A stretch of 64,000 bases of DNA from Labilithrix luteola. GTDB lineage: Bacteria > Myxococcota_A > Polyangia > Polyangiales > Polyangiaceae. The notes under the pieces are model-generated. The model saw only the letters and a program-made list of their open reading frames with translations. It searched no databases and was not told the origin of the DNA. Shown here one piece after another: positions 7,601 to 15,443 of this stretch. Each line of letters opens with the position of its first letter. Position 1 is the first letter of the stretch. The DNA lies in the NCBI RefSeq assembly GCF_001263205.1, contig NZ_CP012333.1, positions 248,001 through 312,000 on the forward strand, in the 5' to 3' direction. A program made the position numbers and the translations under genes.

Positions 7601-8493
7601 ACCATCTCGCGTCGACGATCGACACCATCTATCACAACGGCGCGAAGGTCGATCACGTACGCGGCTACGCGGCGATGAAGCCGGCGAACGTACGAGGCAC
7701 GCACGAGATCCTGCGGCTTGCCTCACAGGGTCGTCGCAAGCCGGTCCACTTCATCTCGTCGCTTGCCACCGTCCATCCGTTCCGCCACAAGGACGCTGGC
7801 GTCGTTCGCGAGAACACGCCTGCCGGTCCGCTCGAGATGCTGCCGAACGGCTACATGCAGAGCAAGTGTGTGGCCGAGCACATGGTCGCCGAAGCGATGG
7901 CGCGCGGCATTCCTGCCACCATCTATCGCCTCGGTGCCATCGCGGGCCACAGCGAGTCGGGAGACTGCAACCCCGACGACTACACCTACAGCGCGATCCG
8001 CAGCATGATGCAGCTCGGTTTCGCCGACAACCTGGACATCGATCTTCGCCTCACGCCGGTGGACTTCGCGGCGCGCGCGATCGTGGGCTTGTCGCGGTGG
8101 CGGGGTGCGCACGGCGCCACACTACATATTACCAATTCGCGCCCGATCTTCTGGCTCGAGCTCATTGGGCTTGTGAAGGAATACGGCTATGCCGTAGAGA
8201 CGGTTTCGTACGAAGACACCATGAGTGGTCTTCTCGACGCTGCGCGGAAAGGCATCGATACCCCGATGCTGGCGTTTCTGCCCTTCCACCTGCAGCGCGA
8301 ACCCGGAACGTCACGCTATCTGCTCGAGGATTACTACGCTCCAGTCCGTTGGGATTGTGAGCAAGCGATCACTGGTCTGACTGAAATGGGGGTGGCACCA
8401 GCACCGGAGCCGCGGCGGCTGGCGCTTTCGTATCTTGATTACCTGGTACGCCACGGACACGTCCCCCCGCCCACGAGGACCAACGAACGATGA
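4669..8493 (+). CDS. NRPS-like protein: half C, adenylation, carrier, terminal reductase
   Basis: This 1274-residue protein has four parts. Residues about 20-250 match only the C-terminal half of a condensation domain, beginning at the WW-x-x-QL-x-GAPPLL region; the half with the HHxxxDG catalytic motif is absent. An adenylation domain follows (about 265-770) with YTSGSTGQPKG, FDAGIWE (465), NAYGPTE and the terminal SGKVDR Lys. The residues lining its pocket, placed by these anchors, read DAWTIAAVCK, the code known for phenylalanine. A carrier domain has LGGDS (Ser817). The end (about 895-1274) is a thioester reductase with GATGFVG (903-909) and Y1062-x3-K1066. Predicted role: load an aromatic amino acid and release it as aldehyde or alcohol. 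ATG 4669 is preceded by AGGA; upstream in-frame codons look non-coding. Confidence 0.9.
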   Translation: MSESNVREHASIPTSETSAGGSLAELATWWREQLTGAPPLLSLPVAHPRPATQSALRGSYDFRIDTALTDALRALGVAHEATLSMVLTAGFAALLHRYTRQDDLVVGLSTPTSAGNVLPVRLHLGDRPRFLELLRRVRAVSLEAALHDAPFERIVEALGVERAAGHHPLVQLAVAQEPAGGQSHAAAHSGLDLVVGYADTPEALLGRIDYASDLFDGATIERLFHHFVALLSAATKTPDCEVEALDMLTPADLRQLTDWNHTSGPSPTAPTFHELFAAQASRAPDRIAVTEPSGQSLTYGELDARANRLAHHLRDMGVGPEVLVAVCMDRSSDLIVALLGVLKAGGAYLPLDPTYPASRLAFMVSDAAPKTLVTQAHLEGLLSGIPNVVRVDADADAIAQKPATAPENTTGPRNLAYVIYTSGSTGQPKGAMTEHRNLVHLAEAQRIALGMTENARVLQFSALSFDAGIWELATTLTVGATLCLLPPGRAPLGPDLGRLIQSQLISFITLIPSILPDIPLDLLSSVDTLIVAGEACSAELVERFGKGRRFVNAYGPTECTVCATLAVCTPGGTPPIGRPLANVRVHVLDENRNLVPVGVVGELYIGGAGVGRGYLNRPDLTAERFHTDAFEPKEPEARMYRSGDLVRWRPDGNLEFLGRADAQVKIRGFRIELGEVESAIREHTDVADVAVIARSDGAGGSRRLVAYVVPNAKTSMEEQAADGKALPTTLRSALLARLPNYMVPAEIVCLKALPLAPSGKVDRAALANIPLERTEPEEVKDPPRNALERDLARIWAAVLKVPSVGIHDDFFELGGDSIMVPSLMLRVVEAIGFELPMHIVFEAPTVARLAALIEGRRGASQTEDLCYSPELVLAEEAALAPEITGRSVTGGDRSEPSQILLTGATGFVGAYLLHELLSTTTAKIHCLVRARDAADAMRRLRESLAAYSLPTDALSTRVLPVLGELAAERLGLGDATFDHLASTIDTIYHNGAKVDHVRGYAAMKPANVRGTHEILRLASQGRRKPVHFISSLATVHPFRHKDAGVVRENTPAGPLEMLPNGYMQSKCVAEHMVAEAMARGIPATIYRLGAIAGHSESGDCNPDDYTYSAIRSMMQLGFADNLDIDLRLTPVDFAARAIVGLSRWRGAHGATLHITNSRPIFWLELIGLVKEYGYAVETVSYEDTMSGLLDAARKGIDTPMLAFLPFHLQREPGTSRYLLEDYYAPVRWDCEQAITGLTEMGVAPAPEPRRLALSYLDYLVRHGHVPPPTRTNER

Positions 8494-9047
8494 CCGAAAA
8501 GAGTGTACGCGGTTATGCCATTACGCATGCCGGGGAATACCTGCGTCAAGAAGGCGGGGATCAAGCGATCGCCGCTCTCTCGCCCGCATTGAGGCAGACG
8601 CTCGAGAGCGCAGCAGCGGCTAGCTGGCAACCGGCGGCGCAGATGTCCGAGATCTTCCACGCCGTGGCAAAGCTCGGCAAGGGCGACGAGGCGAAGGCGC
8701 GCGAGCACCTCGAGAAGTGCGGCGAGTACCAGGGAATGGCGTCGTCGAGCACCTTCCTGAAGCTCGTGATGAAGGTCCTCACGCCGAGCATCTTCGCCAA
8801 GCGCGTGCCAACTCTCTGGTCGCGCGACTCGACGGTCGGAGCGATGGAAGTCGACCTCTTCGACGACCACATCGTCATCCGCTTCAAGGACACGGAGCCG
8901 CTCGAGCACCTGGCTCCCACCGTCATCGGATACCACCGCTTCGTGATGAAGCAGATGGGCATCAACGTCATCCGCTCGGAGCTCCACGGCTGGTCGCTCA
9001 GCAAGCCGAGCTCCGCCGACCTCTGGTTCGCCAGCTACTGGCAGTAG
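8490..9047 (+). CDS. Unknown protein coupled to the NRPS-like gene (DUF2378-like)
   Basis: A 185-residue protein whose ATG overlaps the NRPS stop codon (ATGA), so translation is coupled. The N-terminal 90 residues are helical. The C-terminal part (about 105-185) alternates strands and helices and ends in LWFASYW, which recalls the small alpha-beta domain of heme-NO-binding/V4R-like proteins and the myxobacterial DUF2378 (TIGR02265) family. No cysteines or catalytic motif suggest an enzyme. Because it lies between a biosynthetic enzyme and a STAS regulator, a sensory or adaptor role is plausible. The family assignment is tentative and no ligand can be named. Confidence 0.6.
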   Translation: MTEKSVRGYAITHAGEYLRQEGGDQAIAALSPALRQTLESAAAASWQPAAQMSEIFHAVAKLGKGDEAKAREHLEKCGEYQGMASSSTFLKLVMKVLTPSIFAKRVPTLWSRDSTVGAMEVDLFDDHIVIRFKDTEPLEHLAPTVIGYHRFVMKQMGINVIRSELHGWSLSKPSSADLWFASYWQ

Positions 9048-9066
9048 TCACGGACGGAGACTGTCG

Positions 9067-9699
9067 ATGAGCGAACCGACCGAGGATCTGACCGAGCGTA
9101 TGCTCGTGCGTATCACCGACATGCTGCTTCTCGTCGCCGACGTTGCCCTCGGCGATTACACGAGGCGGCTCGAAATCGACCTTCCTGAAGGCGACCCCAT
9201 CGCGATCCTCTACGACGGGATCAACTCGATGGTGAAGTCCCTCGAGGTCGAACAGGGTCGCAGCTCCGCCTATCAAAAGGAGCTCGAGGAAAAGCTCGCG
9301 ATGATCGAGACGCAGCGCGTGGCGATCAAGGAGCTCTCCACGCCGATCATCGAGCTGTGGAAGGGCGTCCTATGTCTGCCCGTCGTCGGCGTCCTCGATA
9401 GTACGCGAAGCGCGGAGATGACGGAGCAGCTGCTCAACGCCATCGTCGACAAGAAGGCGCGTTGCGCAATCATCGACATCACCGGCATCCAGGTGATGGA
9501 CACGGCAACGGCCGATCACTTCTTGCGCATGACGAAGTCCGTTCGACTCCTCGGCGCACGCTGCCTGCTCACGGGCGTCAACCCGAGCATTGCGCAGACC
9601 GTCGTCCACATGGGCGTCGACCTCAGTGGGCTCGACGTCCACCGCTCGCTGCGCGTTGCGCTCGAGCGCTTCATGACGAGCGAGTTCTCGGTCCAGTAA
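9067..9699 (+). CDS. RsbR-like STAS domain regulator
   Basis: A 210-residue soluble protein. Residues about 20-65 look like a HAMP-type segment (GDYTRRLEI ... INSMVKSLE), then a coiled linker (about 66-92, SAYQKELEEKLAMIETQ), then a STAS domain (about 93-205). The segment DITGIQVMDTATADHF is the hallmark of RsbR/RsbS-type stressosome proteins, with Thr146 and Thr148 in place of the phospho-acceptors. Such proteins relay stress signals by binding a switch kinase such as RsbT. No RsbT or RsbS gene is in the window, so partners must lie elsewhere. It follows the previous gene by 19 bp in the NRPS operon and carries no membrane segment. Confidence 0.8.
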   Translation: MSEPTEDLTERMLVRITDMLLLVADVALGDYTRRLEIDLPEGDPIAILYDGINSMVKSLEVEQGRSSAYQKELEEKLAMIETQRVAIKELSTPIIELWKGVLCLPVVGVLDSTRSAEMTEQLLNAIVDKKARCAIIDITGIQVMDTATADHFLRMTKSVRLLGARCLLTGVNPSIAQTVVHMGVDLSGLDVHRSLRVALERFMTSEFSVQ

Positions 9700-9705
9700 G
9701 GGCGT

Positions 9706-9734
9706 GATACGGCCGTGCCGCGCGCGGCCGTATC
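9706..9734. terminator. Hairpin between convergent genes
   Basis: A perfect 10-bp stem (GATACGGCCG/CGGCCGTATC) with a 9-base loop begins 6 bases after the STAS gene and lies before the end of the opposing SRPBCC gene. T runs are lacking; it probably serves as a shared terminator. Confidence 0.6.
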
Positions 9735-9763
9735 ATCCACCTCCATCGTCGTGATCGAGCCCG

Positions 9764-10210
9764 TCAGTGCTTGCTGTTGATCACGTGGATGTCGTTCGGA
9801 TGAGGGGCGCCCTTACCGGTTTCGACGAGCGACTTCAGGCTCATGAGAAATGCCGCCCACTTCGTGCTGCAGTGATGCATGAACTCTGTCGGCTCTCTCC
9901 ATCCCTGATGCTTGAATAGGACCGTGGCGTAGTCGCCGTCTTGTTTCAGGTCGAAGCTGATTTTCGTGCCGACCCATTCTTCGGGTCCGTCGACGGCCAG
10001 CCATAGCACGCGCTTGCCGGGCTGGAGCTCGAGCACCTTCATGTCGACGAAACCGCTGTCGAAGGTGAATTTGATCACGCCGTCGACGCTGCTCCGTCCG
10101 CGTGTGTCGGTCGTCCACCAGCCGGCGAGACCGTCGATCGTGCTGAGCGCGTCGTAAACCCGGTCCGGCGACGGAGCTTCGACTCCGACTTTGTGCAGAA
10201 TGTCCACCAT
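9764..10210 (-). CDS. SRPBCC (AHSA1-like) protein
   Basis: A 148-residue START/SRPBCC-fold protein of the AHSA1 type. The N-terminus reads ILHKVGVEAPSPDRVYDAL, followed by GLAGWWTTDTRG, a central strand pair ending in RVLWLAVDG, and a C-terminal long helix around STKWAAFLMSLKSLVE. Proteins of this group hold hydrophobic ligands in a helix-grip pocket or act as chaperone co-factors; none has obvious catalytic residues here. The ATG at 10210 is preceded by an ideal AAGGAGGTG, which rules out the longer upstream frame. It is a lone gene, convergent with the NRPS operon, and is probably cytoplasmic. Confidence 0.8.
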   Translation of the reverse strand: MVDILHKVGVEAPSPDRVYDALSTIDGLAGWWTTDTRGRSSVDGVIKFTFDSGFVDMKVLELQPGKRVLWLAVDGPEEWVGTKISFDLKQDGDYATVLFKHQGWREPTEFMHHCSTKWAAFLMSLKSLVETGKGAPHPNDIHVINSKH

Positions 10211-10562
10211 GCGAGCACCTCCTTCGAGCGTGGCTTGCCACGACACACGCATGGTTTAAGGCACTCGAAACTCCTCCTGGGAGTAACAACCGCGACGCGA
10301 ACGACGACGCCTCTCGCTGCACGGCAGCCGTCGAGGAAATCGCGATGCTCCAGCTCGGTGCGCGGAGAGTGGGGCCTTTCGCGACCGCGCATCGAGCCGC
10401 GGGCCGAGGGCCTCGGCCGGAACGCCGCCCCCAGGCGTCGCATCGTTCGGACCTCGCGAACGGCTGCGAGATCCGTCGATCGCTGCGGCGCTCTCTCCAC
10501 CTTTTCGCCGTGGAAATCCGTCGCCTGGAAGAGAGCTCGGAACCGCCTAGGTTATCGCATCG
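10211..10562. other. Divergent promoter region
   Basis: Between the SRPBCC gene and the esterase gene, which diverge. I see no gene or clear motif in these 352 bases beyond the strong ribosome site of the SRPBCC gene. Confidence 0.5.
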
Positions 10563-11864
10563 ATGAAGCACTCTCTCCGTCATTCGACCCTCGGATGCAT
10601 GCTGGGAGCTCTCACCGCGACGTCCGTAGGCAGCGCGTGCACCGGGCACTCCGGGGACTCGCAGGAGAGCTCGGAGCCCACTTCGCCAGCGCCCAGCGAT
10701 GCGGGCGGTGTCGGTCCTTCGCACGGCGATGATGGAGGAGGCGCGTCCCCGCCCCCCTCGGACGAAAGCGGCGCTCCGCACCAAGTGAGCACGGCCGCAC
10801 CGGCGGTTCAGTTCGTCGGCCGCTTCGATACGCGCGAAGACGCGGGACCGAAGTGCGCATGGCCGGGTTGCCGCGTGATCGCGCAGTTCACGGGCACCGA
10901 TCGCATCAGCGTCACGCTCGAGGAGCTCGCCCTGCCTTGGATGCAAGGCGGCCCCAGCGAATGGGACGTCGCCATCGACGGCGTCCTCCAGCCCAAGCTC
11001 GTGCTCCAGCTCGGCTCACACGATTACGTTCTCGCAGAGGGCCTCTCGCCCGACGACGCACACACCGTGGAGCTCTACAGGCGCAGCGAGGCGCAGAACG
11101 GAGTGACGCGATTCGTGGGCTACGACTTTCACGACGGCACACTGCTGTCGCCGCCTCCGCGTGCGCGGACGAGCCGCCGGCTCGAGGTCATCGGCGATTC
11201 GCAGGTGGCGGCCTTCGGCGTGGAGGGCGCAGCGGTCGGGCCGAATTGCCCAGGCATCCATTGGGCCGCGCATTACGAGAACTTCCGCGAATCGTTCGGA
11301 GCCCTGATGGGCGAACGATTCGGCGCCGAAGTGTTTGGTACCGCCTACTCCGGAAAGGGCATGGCGCGGAACATCACGAGCACCGATCGCGAGACGATGC
11401 CGATCCTCTTCGGGCGGACGAACCCGCTCGACGCGTCGAGCGTGTGGGATTGGTCCTGGATCCCGGACGTCGTGGTCGTGCAGATCGGCGGCAACGACTT
11501 CGCCATCCATCTCCCCGTCGACGACGGACCGCCGACGTTCGACGAGTTCACGAGCGCGTATCGCGGATTCGTGACGAACGTACGCAATCACTATCCGAAC
11601 GCGTTCCTGCTTCTCGTTCTCTCGGCATCCACCCGCGAGGACATTCCGCCGGGCCGCGCGTCGCGTACGAACGTGTGGTCTGCACTCGAACGCATCGTGG
11701 GCGAGCACGTCCAGCAAGGGGACGACAAGATCGCCAACTTCGCGCCTCCGACGGCGAGCGAAGACGAGCGGCGCGGATGTGGCGGCCACGGCACGCCCGA
11801 ATTCCACCAGCGCATCGCCAAGCAAATCGGCGACGTGCTCAGCGAAAAGGTGGGGTGGAACTGA
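10563..11864 (+). CDS. SGNH/CE2-like esterase lipoprotein
   Basis: A 433-residue secreted protein. A signal peptide ends at a Cys in SAC (about residue 22), then a Gly/Ser/Pro linker to about 75. Residues about 80-205 form a beta-rich module starting VQFVGRFDTRED and the rest is an SGNH hydrolase: GDSQ (nucleophile Ser213), the Gly/Asn-bearing GGND block, and a C-terminal GHGTPEFHQRIA carrying the catalytic His. The jelly-roll plus SGNH arrangement is that of carbohydrate esterase family 2, which removes acetyl groups from plant polysaccharides. That would suit a polysaccharide-scavenging soil bacterium. Substrate is inferred from family only. Confidence 0.85.
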   Translation: MKHSLRHSTLGCMLGALTATSVGSACTGHSGDSQESSEPTSPAPSDAGGVGPSHGDDGGGASPPPSDESGAPHQVSTAAPAVQFVGRFDTREDAGPKCAWPGCRVIAQFTGTDRISVTLEELALPWMQGGPSEWDVAIDGVLQPKLVLQLGSHDYVLAEGLSPDDAHTVELYRRSEAQNGVTRFVGYDFHDGTLLSPPPRARTSRRLEVIGDSQVAAFGVEGAAVGPNCPGIHWAAHYENFRESFGALMGERFGAEVFGTAYSGKGMARNITSTDRETMPILFGRTNPLDASSVWDWSWIPDVVVVQIGGNDFAIHLPVDDGPPTFDEFTSAYRGFVTNVRNHYPNAFLLLVLSASTREDIPPGRASRTNVWSALERIVGEHVQQGDDKIANFAPPTASEDERRGCGGHGTPEFHQRIAKQIGDVLSEKVGWN

Positions 11865-11918
11865 CGCCGGCGGAAGCACACACGCCTCGAGGACCGGGGC
11901 ATGCTACCGTAGACACGG

Positions 11919-12683
11919 ATGTTGGCGTTTGCTCGATGGGAACGCTCGGCAGGGGCATTTGCGTTGATCGCGTTGGTCACGTTGGCCGCCTTGGCCGCGG
12001 CGTGCGGGCTCGGCTTTGTCGGAAGCGCCAGTCTCGATCGCGGAGGAGAGCTGCCGCCTGACGACGATGCCGGTCGATCGGACGCGCCGGCACTCGACGC
12101 CACCAACGACCGCATGCCGAGCGACGTCGACGGGTCGGACTTCGATGCCAACGCGGACGTGAACGCGCCGCCGCCGCTCGTCCTGCGCCTCGCCGTAGGC
12201 GCCCCTGCGGATTACACGGGCATCACGTACCCCGGTCTCTGGAAGGCCTCGCCCGTCCCGAAGGGCGGATGCGGTCCGTCGGCGTACACCGCCGGAGGGC
12301 CGTTGCACATCCAGGACGCGCCGCTCTTCGAGAACGAGGCGTTCGGCAACCCACTGGTTTGCACCCTCGGCGACAGCCTCGCCAGCGGCACGTATCGGGT
12401 GAATCTCTACTTCGCGGAGATCTACTTCGGAGAGAACTGCCCGGGCGGCGGCGGAAAAGGCTCGCGCGTCTTCGACGTCTACCTCGAAGAGCAGAAGGTG
12501 ATTTCGAACCTCGACGTCTTCGCCGTCTCGGGCGGCTGCCTTGCCGATCCGGACACCGATGCGGGTTTGCCCATCGTGCGCTCGTTCGACATCCCCATCA
12601 CGGACGGGACTCTCGACATCCGTATGCCCGCAAGCGTGAACAACGGAAAGCTCTCCGCCCTCGAGCTGTTCGGACCGCTCTGA
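11919..12683 (+). CDS. Malectin-like domain lipoprotein
   Basis: A 254-residue lipoprotein: signal peptide with lipobox AAC (about Cys29), an Asp-rich linker to about 85, then a beta-sandwich. The segment YRVNLYFAEIYFGENCPGG, followed by SRVFDVYLEEQKVI and LDVFA, is the core of malectin/di-glucose-binding domains. The closing region LDIRMPAS ... LSALELFG matches the final strands. Such domains bind disaccharides or polysaccharides on the cell surface. The gene lies 54 bp after the esterase on the same strand, so a joint role in carbohydrate capture is likely. Only the fold, not the sugar, can be inferred. Confidence 0.8.
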   Translation: MLAFARWERSAGAFALIALVTLAALAAACGLGFVGSASLDRGGELPPDDDAGRSDAPALDATNDRMPSDVDGSDFDANADVNAPPPLVLRLAVGAPADYTGITYPGLWKASPVPKGGCGPSAYTAGGPLHIQDAPLFENEAFGNPLVCTLGDSLASGTYRVNLYFAEIYFGENCPGGGGKGSRVFDVYLEEQKVISNLDVFAVSGGCLADPDTDAGLPIVRSFDIPITDGTLDIRMPASVNNGKLSALELFGPL

Positions 12684-13115
12684 CGCTGCAGCGCTTACCC
12701 GACGATCGTCGTGCAACGAAAGTGCGACGTCGTCGTGAATCTGCCATCGAGCTCAAGCGATCGCTCGATTGCCATGACCGTCCACGCTCGAGTGCTCGAA
12801 GCAATAGCGATTGTCGAATCTCCAAAAACTCGTCGCGGAAAACGTCTTCTCGCGGCGCTGCGCACGCGTTCGACACGCGCACCTCGACTCACGTTGAAGG
12901 GTGTACGCGCCGAATTGCGATTGGGATGAACGACATTTTGATCGGAATCGCTGCTTCAGCCGGATAGGTTGCTGCGCGTTCCGTATCGACTCGGCACGAT
13001 GCGCACCGAGGAAGGCCCGAACGAACTCCCATTCGAACTCGAAGGGGAGCTGCAGCCACGCAGTGTCGTCCTGCTCGGTCCGTTCGTGTCTACGTCCACA
13101 TCGAGGAGAGCCCCT
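12684..13115. other. Gene-free span
   Basis: I see no gene in these 432 bases. The final 20 bases carry GAGGAG, the ribosome site of the next gene; a promoter for it should lie upstream but is not obvious. Confidence 0.5.
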
Positions 13116-13748
13116 ATGATTCGTTTGAACGCCAAGCTCCCCACCCTCATTGCCCTTTTGTGTTCCCTCGCCGCGGCTGCGGGTTGCGCCGTCGAGCCCA
13201 CCTCCGACGAGGCGTCGGTCGCCTCCACGTCGGAGGCCCTGACCGCCGACGAGAGTGTGGTCGAGCGCAAGACCACCGACGACGGTGTCGAGCTCGTCAC
13301 CACCGAGCTCGGCCCGCATCAGTACCGCATCGTCACCAGCGCCACGTTCGACCGCCCGGTGGCGAGGGTGTGGCCGACGTTCCTCGACTTCCAGAACCTC
13401 GTCGAGCTCGGACTGCCAGGTAGCGCCAGCGACTTCGTGTGGGTCGACGGCGGGAGCCCGCAAAAGGTGCCCTCGTCGTTCCAGTTCATCTCGGGCGGCG
13501 AGACGATCCACGAGGAAGTCTACTATCGCGACAACCACACGCACACCATGCGCTATCGCTTGCTGCAGCCGGCCCTCGGTTTCGTGGAGATCGATTCCGT
13601 GCTGCAGCTCGAGAACGTCCGCGGGCGAGCCCACTACACCGCCACGCGCGTGGTCACGCTCGACCCGAACCTCCCGGTCGAGGCACTCTCGTCGCTGCTC
13701 GTCCTCGAGACGGCGAACCTCAAGACCTACTTCGCAAAGAAGAAGTAA
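13116..13748 (+). CDS. SRPBCC-like lipoprotein
   Basis: A 210-residue lipoprotein with a signal peptide ending in AAAGC (about Cys25) and a short Ser/Glu linker. From about 70 to the end it follows the polyketide-cyclase/SRPBCC pattern: SATFDRPVARVWPTFLDFQNLVEL, then beta strands HEEVYYRDNHTHTMRYRL, and a final helix SSLLVLETANLKTYF. The fold binds hydrophobic molecules; an exported version could carry lipids or metabolites in the periplasm. The start is ATG 13116 with GAGGAG 9 bases upstream; the frame runs open further 5' but that part is not protein-like. It ends at a strong shared terminator. Confidence 0.75.
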   Translation: MIRLNAKLPTLIALLCSLAAAAGCAVEPTSDEASVASTSEALTADESVVERKTTDDGVELVTTELGPHQYRIVTSATFDRPVARVWPTFLDFQNLVELGLPGSASDFVWVDGGSPQKVPSSFQFISGGETIHEEVYYRDNHTHTMRYRLLQPALGFVEIDSVLQLENVRGRAHYTATRVVTLDPNLPVEALSSLLVLETANLKTYFAKKK

Positions 13749-13768
13749 CGCGTCTCCAATGATGCATG

Positions 13769-13803
13769 GAGCGATGCGCTCGATTGGCGGGCGCATCGCT
13801 CCG
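13769..13803. terminator. Bidirectional hairpin terminator
   Basis: A perfect 12-bp stem (GGAGCGATGCGC/GCGCATCGCTCC) with an 11-base loop lies between the convergent SRPBCC lipoprotein gene and the following minus-strand gene. Confidence 0.65.
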
Positions 13804-13817
13804 GCGTGCCGGAATGT

Positions 13818-14621
13818 TCATTCGATAATGAAGTTCTTTCCAACCGTGAGTGGTCCGCCCGCAAAGGCCGGAAGGGACGCGCGTCGATAACGATGCACAA
13901 TGCACGCTCCAGTGCCCGTGCCGCCATAGGGCGCGTCGACGTCGACGGCTGACACCGTCCCAGTCGGTTGGAACGTCACCTTGACGTGTCCGGGCCCTGT
14001 CGGGCCGTCTCCGCGCTTGCAGCTCGTCACGTCGATGCCGAGCGCACGCGTGGCCGCGAGTCGATCGAAGACGGGGGCCGACGTTGCCGAAGCGGGGGTG
14101 CCGGCGCCACAAGAAGCGCCAGCGGCGAGCCGCATGCGACACGCTATTTCGGATTCGCCCGGGCAGCATTTCTCGGTTGCGCTCGGTGTAGCGACGGTCG
14201 GCGCTCGAGACTCCGTGCCCCGCGTTCCGTTCGAATGCGCCGCGGAGCGCGCCGGGGCGACGTTCGACGTCGTGGACTTCTTGCCCGAGGCGGTCGTCGC
14301 GAGCGCCGTGCTCGCCGTAGGCGGAGCCTCGTCGATGGCGCTCGATGCGGTCGACGTCACACTGGGGGCGGCCGAGGGAGCAACCGCCATCGTCGCTTGC
14401 GAGCTCCGCGCCGCGTCACGCGCACGAGCGCTCGACCACGTACCGACGCTCGCCGTGACGACGACCACGAACGCCATCGCGAAAAGCACGGCTCTTCTCT
14501 TGCTCCGATGTACCGGCTCCTCGTGTTCCGCCGGCGTGAACGTCACGGCGCACGCGGATCCCCACCTCGAGCCGACGCGCTCCTGAGCAACGAGTCGCCT
14601 ACCGGCCATGAGACGCCGCAT
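13818..14621 (-). CDS. Single-TM protein with kinase-tail/AgmX-like C-terminal domain
   Basis: A 267-residue protein with a basic N-terminus, one membrane segment (about 44-62, AVLFAMAFVVVVTASVG), a long Ala/Ser/Thr/Pro spacer (about 70-160), and a C-terminal domain of about 80 residues: SCKRGDGPTGPGHVKVTFQPTGTVS ... CIVHRYRRASLPAF. This domain resembles the tail that follows the membrane segment in many myxobacterial Ser/Thr kinases and AgmX/TonB-like proteins. No kinase domain is present, so this may be a stand-alone periplasmic module. The start is uncertain: ATG at 14621 or 14609, or further in. It diverges from the PEBP lipoprotein gene, 37 bp away. Confidence 0.6.
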   Translation of the reverse strand: MRRLMAGRRLVAQERVGSRWGSACAVTFTPAEHEEPVHRSKRRAVLFAMAFVVVVTASVGTWSSARARDAARSSQATMAVAPSAAPSVTSTASSAIDEAPPTASTALATTASGKKSTTSNVAPARSAAHSNGTRGTESRAPTVATPSATEKCCPGESEIACRMRLAAGASCGAGTPASATSAPVFDRLAATRALGIDVTSCKRGDGPTGPGHVKVTFQPTGTVSAVDVDAPYGGTGTGACIVHRYRRASLPAFAGGPLTVGKNFIIE

Positions 14622-14658
14622 TGTGTACGACCGTATGACTGGTTAGAACGACGGCACC

Positions 14659-15381
14659 ATGCGACGCATTCTCGGCACGCTACTCGTCGTCTCGGCGGTC
14701 TCCGTTCTCATCGTCGCCTGTTCGTCCAGCGACGACGGAAGCACCACCGAAAGCGATGCGGATGCGGGTGGCGCCGTCAGGCAGGACAGCGGAGCGAGCA
14801 TCAACGACGCAGCGCAAGACACATCGACGTTGCAGGACGCGACAACCGACGGACGTGGCACGGACGACGGCGAAACCGGCGCCCCACCGGGAACGTTCAC
14901 GCTCAGGAGCACGTCATTCGCACAAGGCGCGAGCATCCCAGCCCGGCATGGCTGCGCGGGTTCGGCCGAGAAGAACGTCTCACCCGCGCTCGCGTGGGAG
15001 AATGCTCCCAGCGGCACGCAGAGCTACGCCGTGGTCATGCGCGATCTCTTCTTCGGAACGTCGCCCGACGCGAACAACTACCACTGGGTGATCTACGACA
15101 TTCCGGCCGACGCCACGTCGCTGCCCGAAGCGATCACGCCATCGGCCTCCCCTCCCATTCCGGCAGGAGCGAAGCAAACCTATTGGTCCTTCGGCCCCAG
15201 CTACAGCTACCTCGGTCCCTGTCCGCCTTCCGGCGTGCACGAATACGAGTTCACGGTCTACGCCTTCCCGACGCCGACGCTCGACGTGCCCGCGAATACC
15301 ACCGATCCCAAAGTCGCCGACGCCGTCATCCAAACCGCGAAAACCGCCAGCGCCTCTCTGTCCGGAACCTACTCGAAGTAA
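14659..15381 (+). CDS. YbhB/PEBP-family lipoprotein
   Basis: A 240-residue lipoprotein. The signal peptide ends in IVAC (about Cys21) and an Asp-rich linker runs to about 75. The remainder is a phosphatidylethanolamine-binding-protein/YbhB-like domain: FTLRSTSFAQGASIP, NVSPALAWENAP, SYAVVMRD, the YHWVIYDIPAD signature with the ligand-pocket His, and YEFTVYAF near the end. Bacterial members are small periplasmic proteins with an anion-binding pocket and no agreed function. The lipid anchor is unusual for the family but fits the habit of this genome. The ATG 14659 is preceded by ACGGC only, a weak ribosome site. Confidence 0.85.
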   Translation: MRRILGTLLVVSAVSVLIVACSSSDDGSTTESDADAGGAVRQDSGASINDAAQDTSTLQDATTDGRGTDDGETGAPPGTFTLRSTSFAQGASIPARHGCAGSAEKNVSPALAWENAPSGTQSYAVVMRDLFFGTSPDANNYHWVIYDIPADATSLPEAITPSASPPIPAGAKQTYWSFGPSYSYLGPCPPSGVHEYEFTVYAFPTPTLDVPANTTDPKVADAVIQTAKTASASLSGTYSK

Positions 15382-15409
15382 CTCGAAGTCGCTCGCGACG
15401 CGGGTGGTT

Positions 15410-15437
15410 GGGGGCAACGGGAATTCCCGCTGCCCCC
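15410..15437. terminator. Hairpin between convergent genes
   Basis: GGGGGCA-A-CGGGAA faces TTCCCG-C-TGCCCCC, a 14-base stem with one mismatch and no spacer, so a small loop forms at AATT. It separates the PEBP gene from the four-helix-bundle gene. Confidence 0.6.
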
Positions 15438-15443
15438 ACGCGT

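Noticed and set aside
4792..7704. A 970-codon minus-strand open frame opposite the NRPS-like gene
   Set aside because: It is Arg/Glu/Ala-rich, has no domain, and follows from the codon bias of the strongly supported plus-strand gene.
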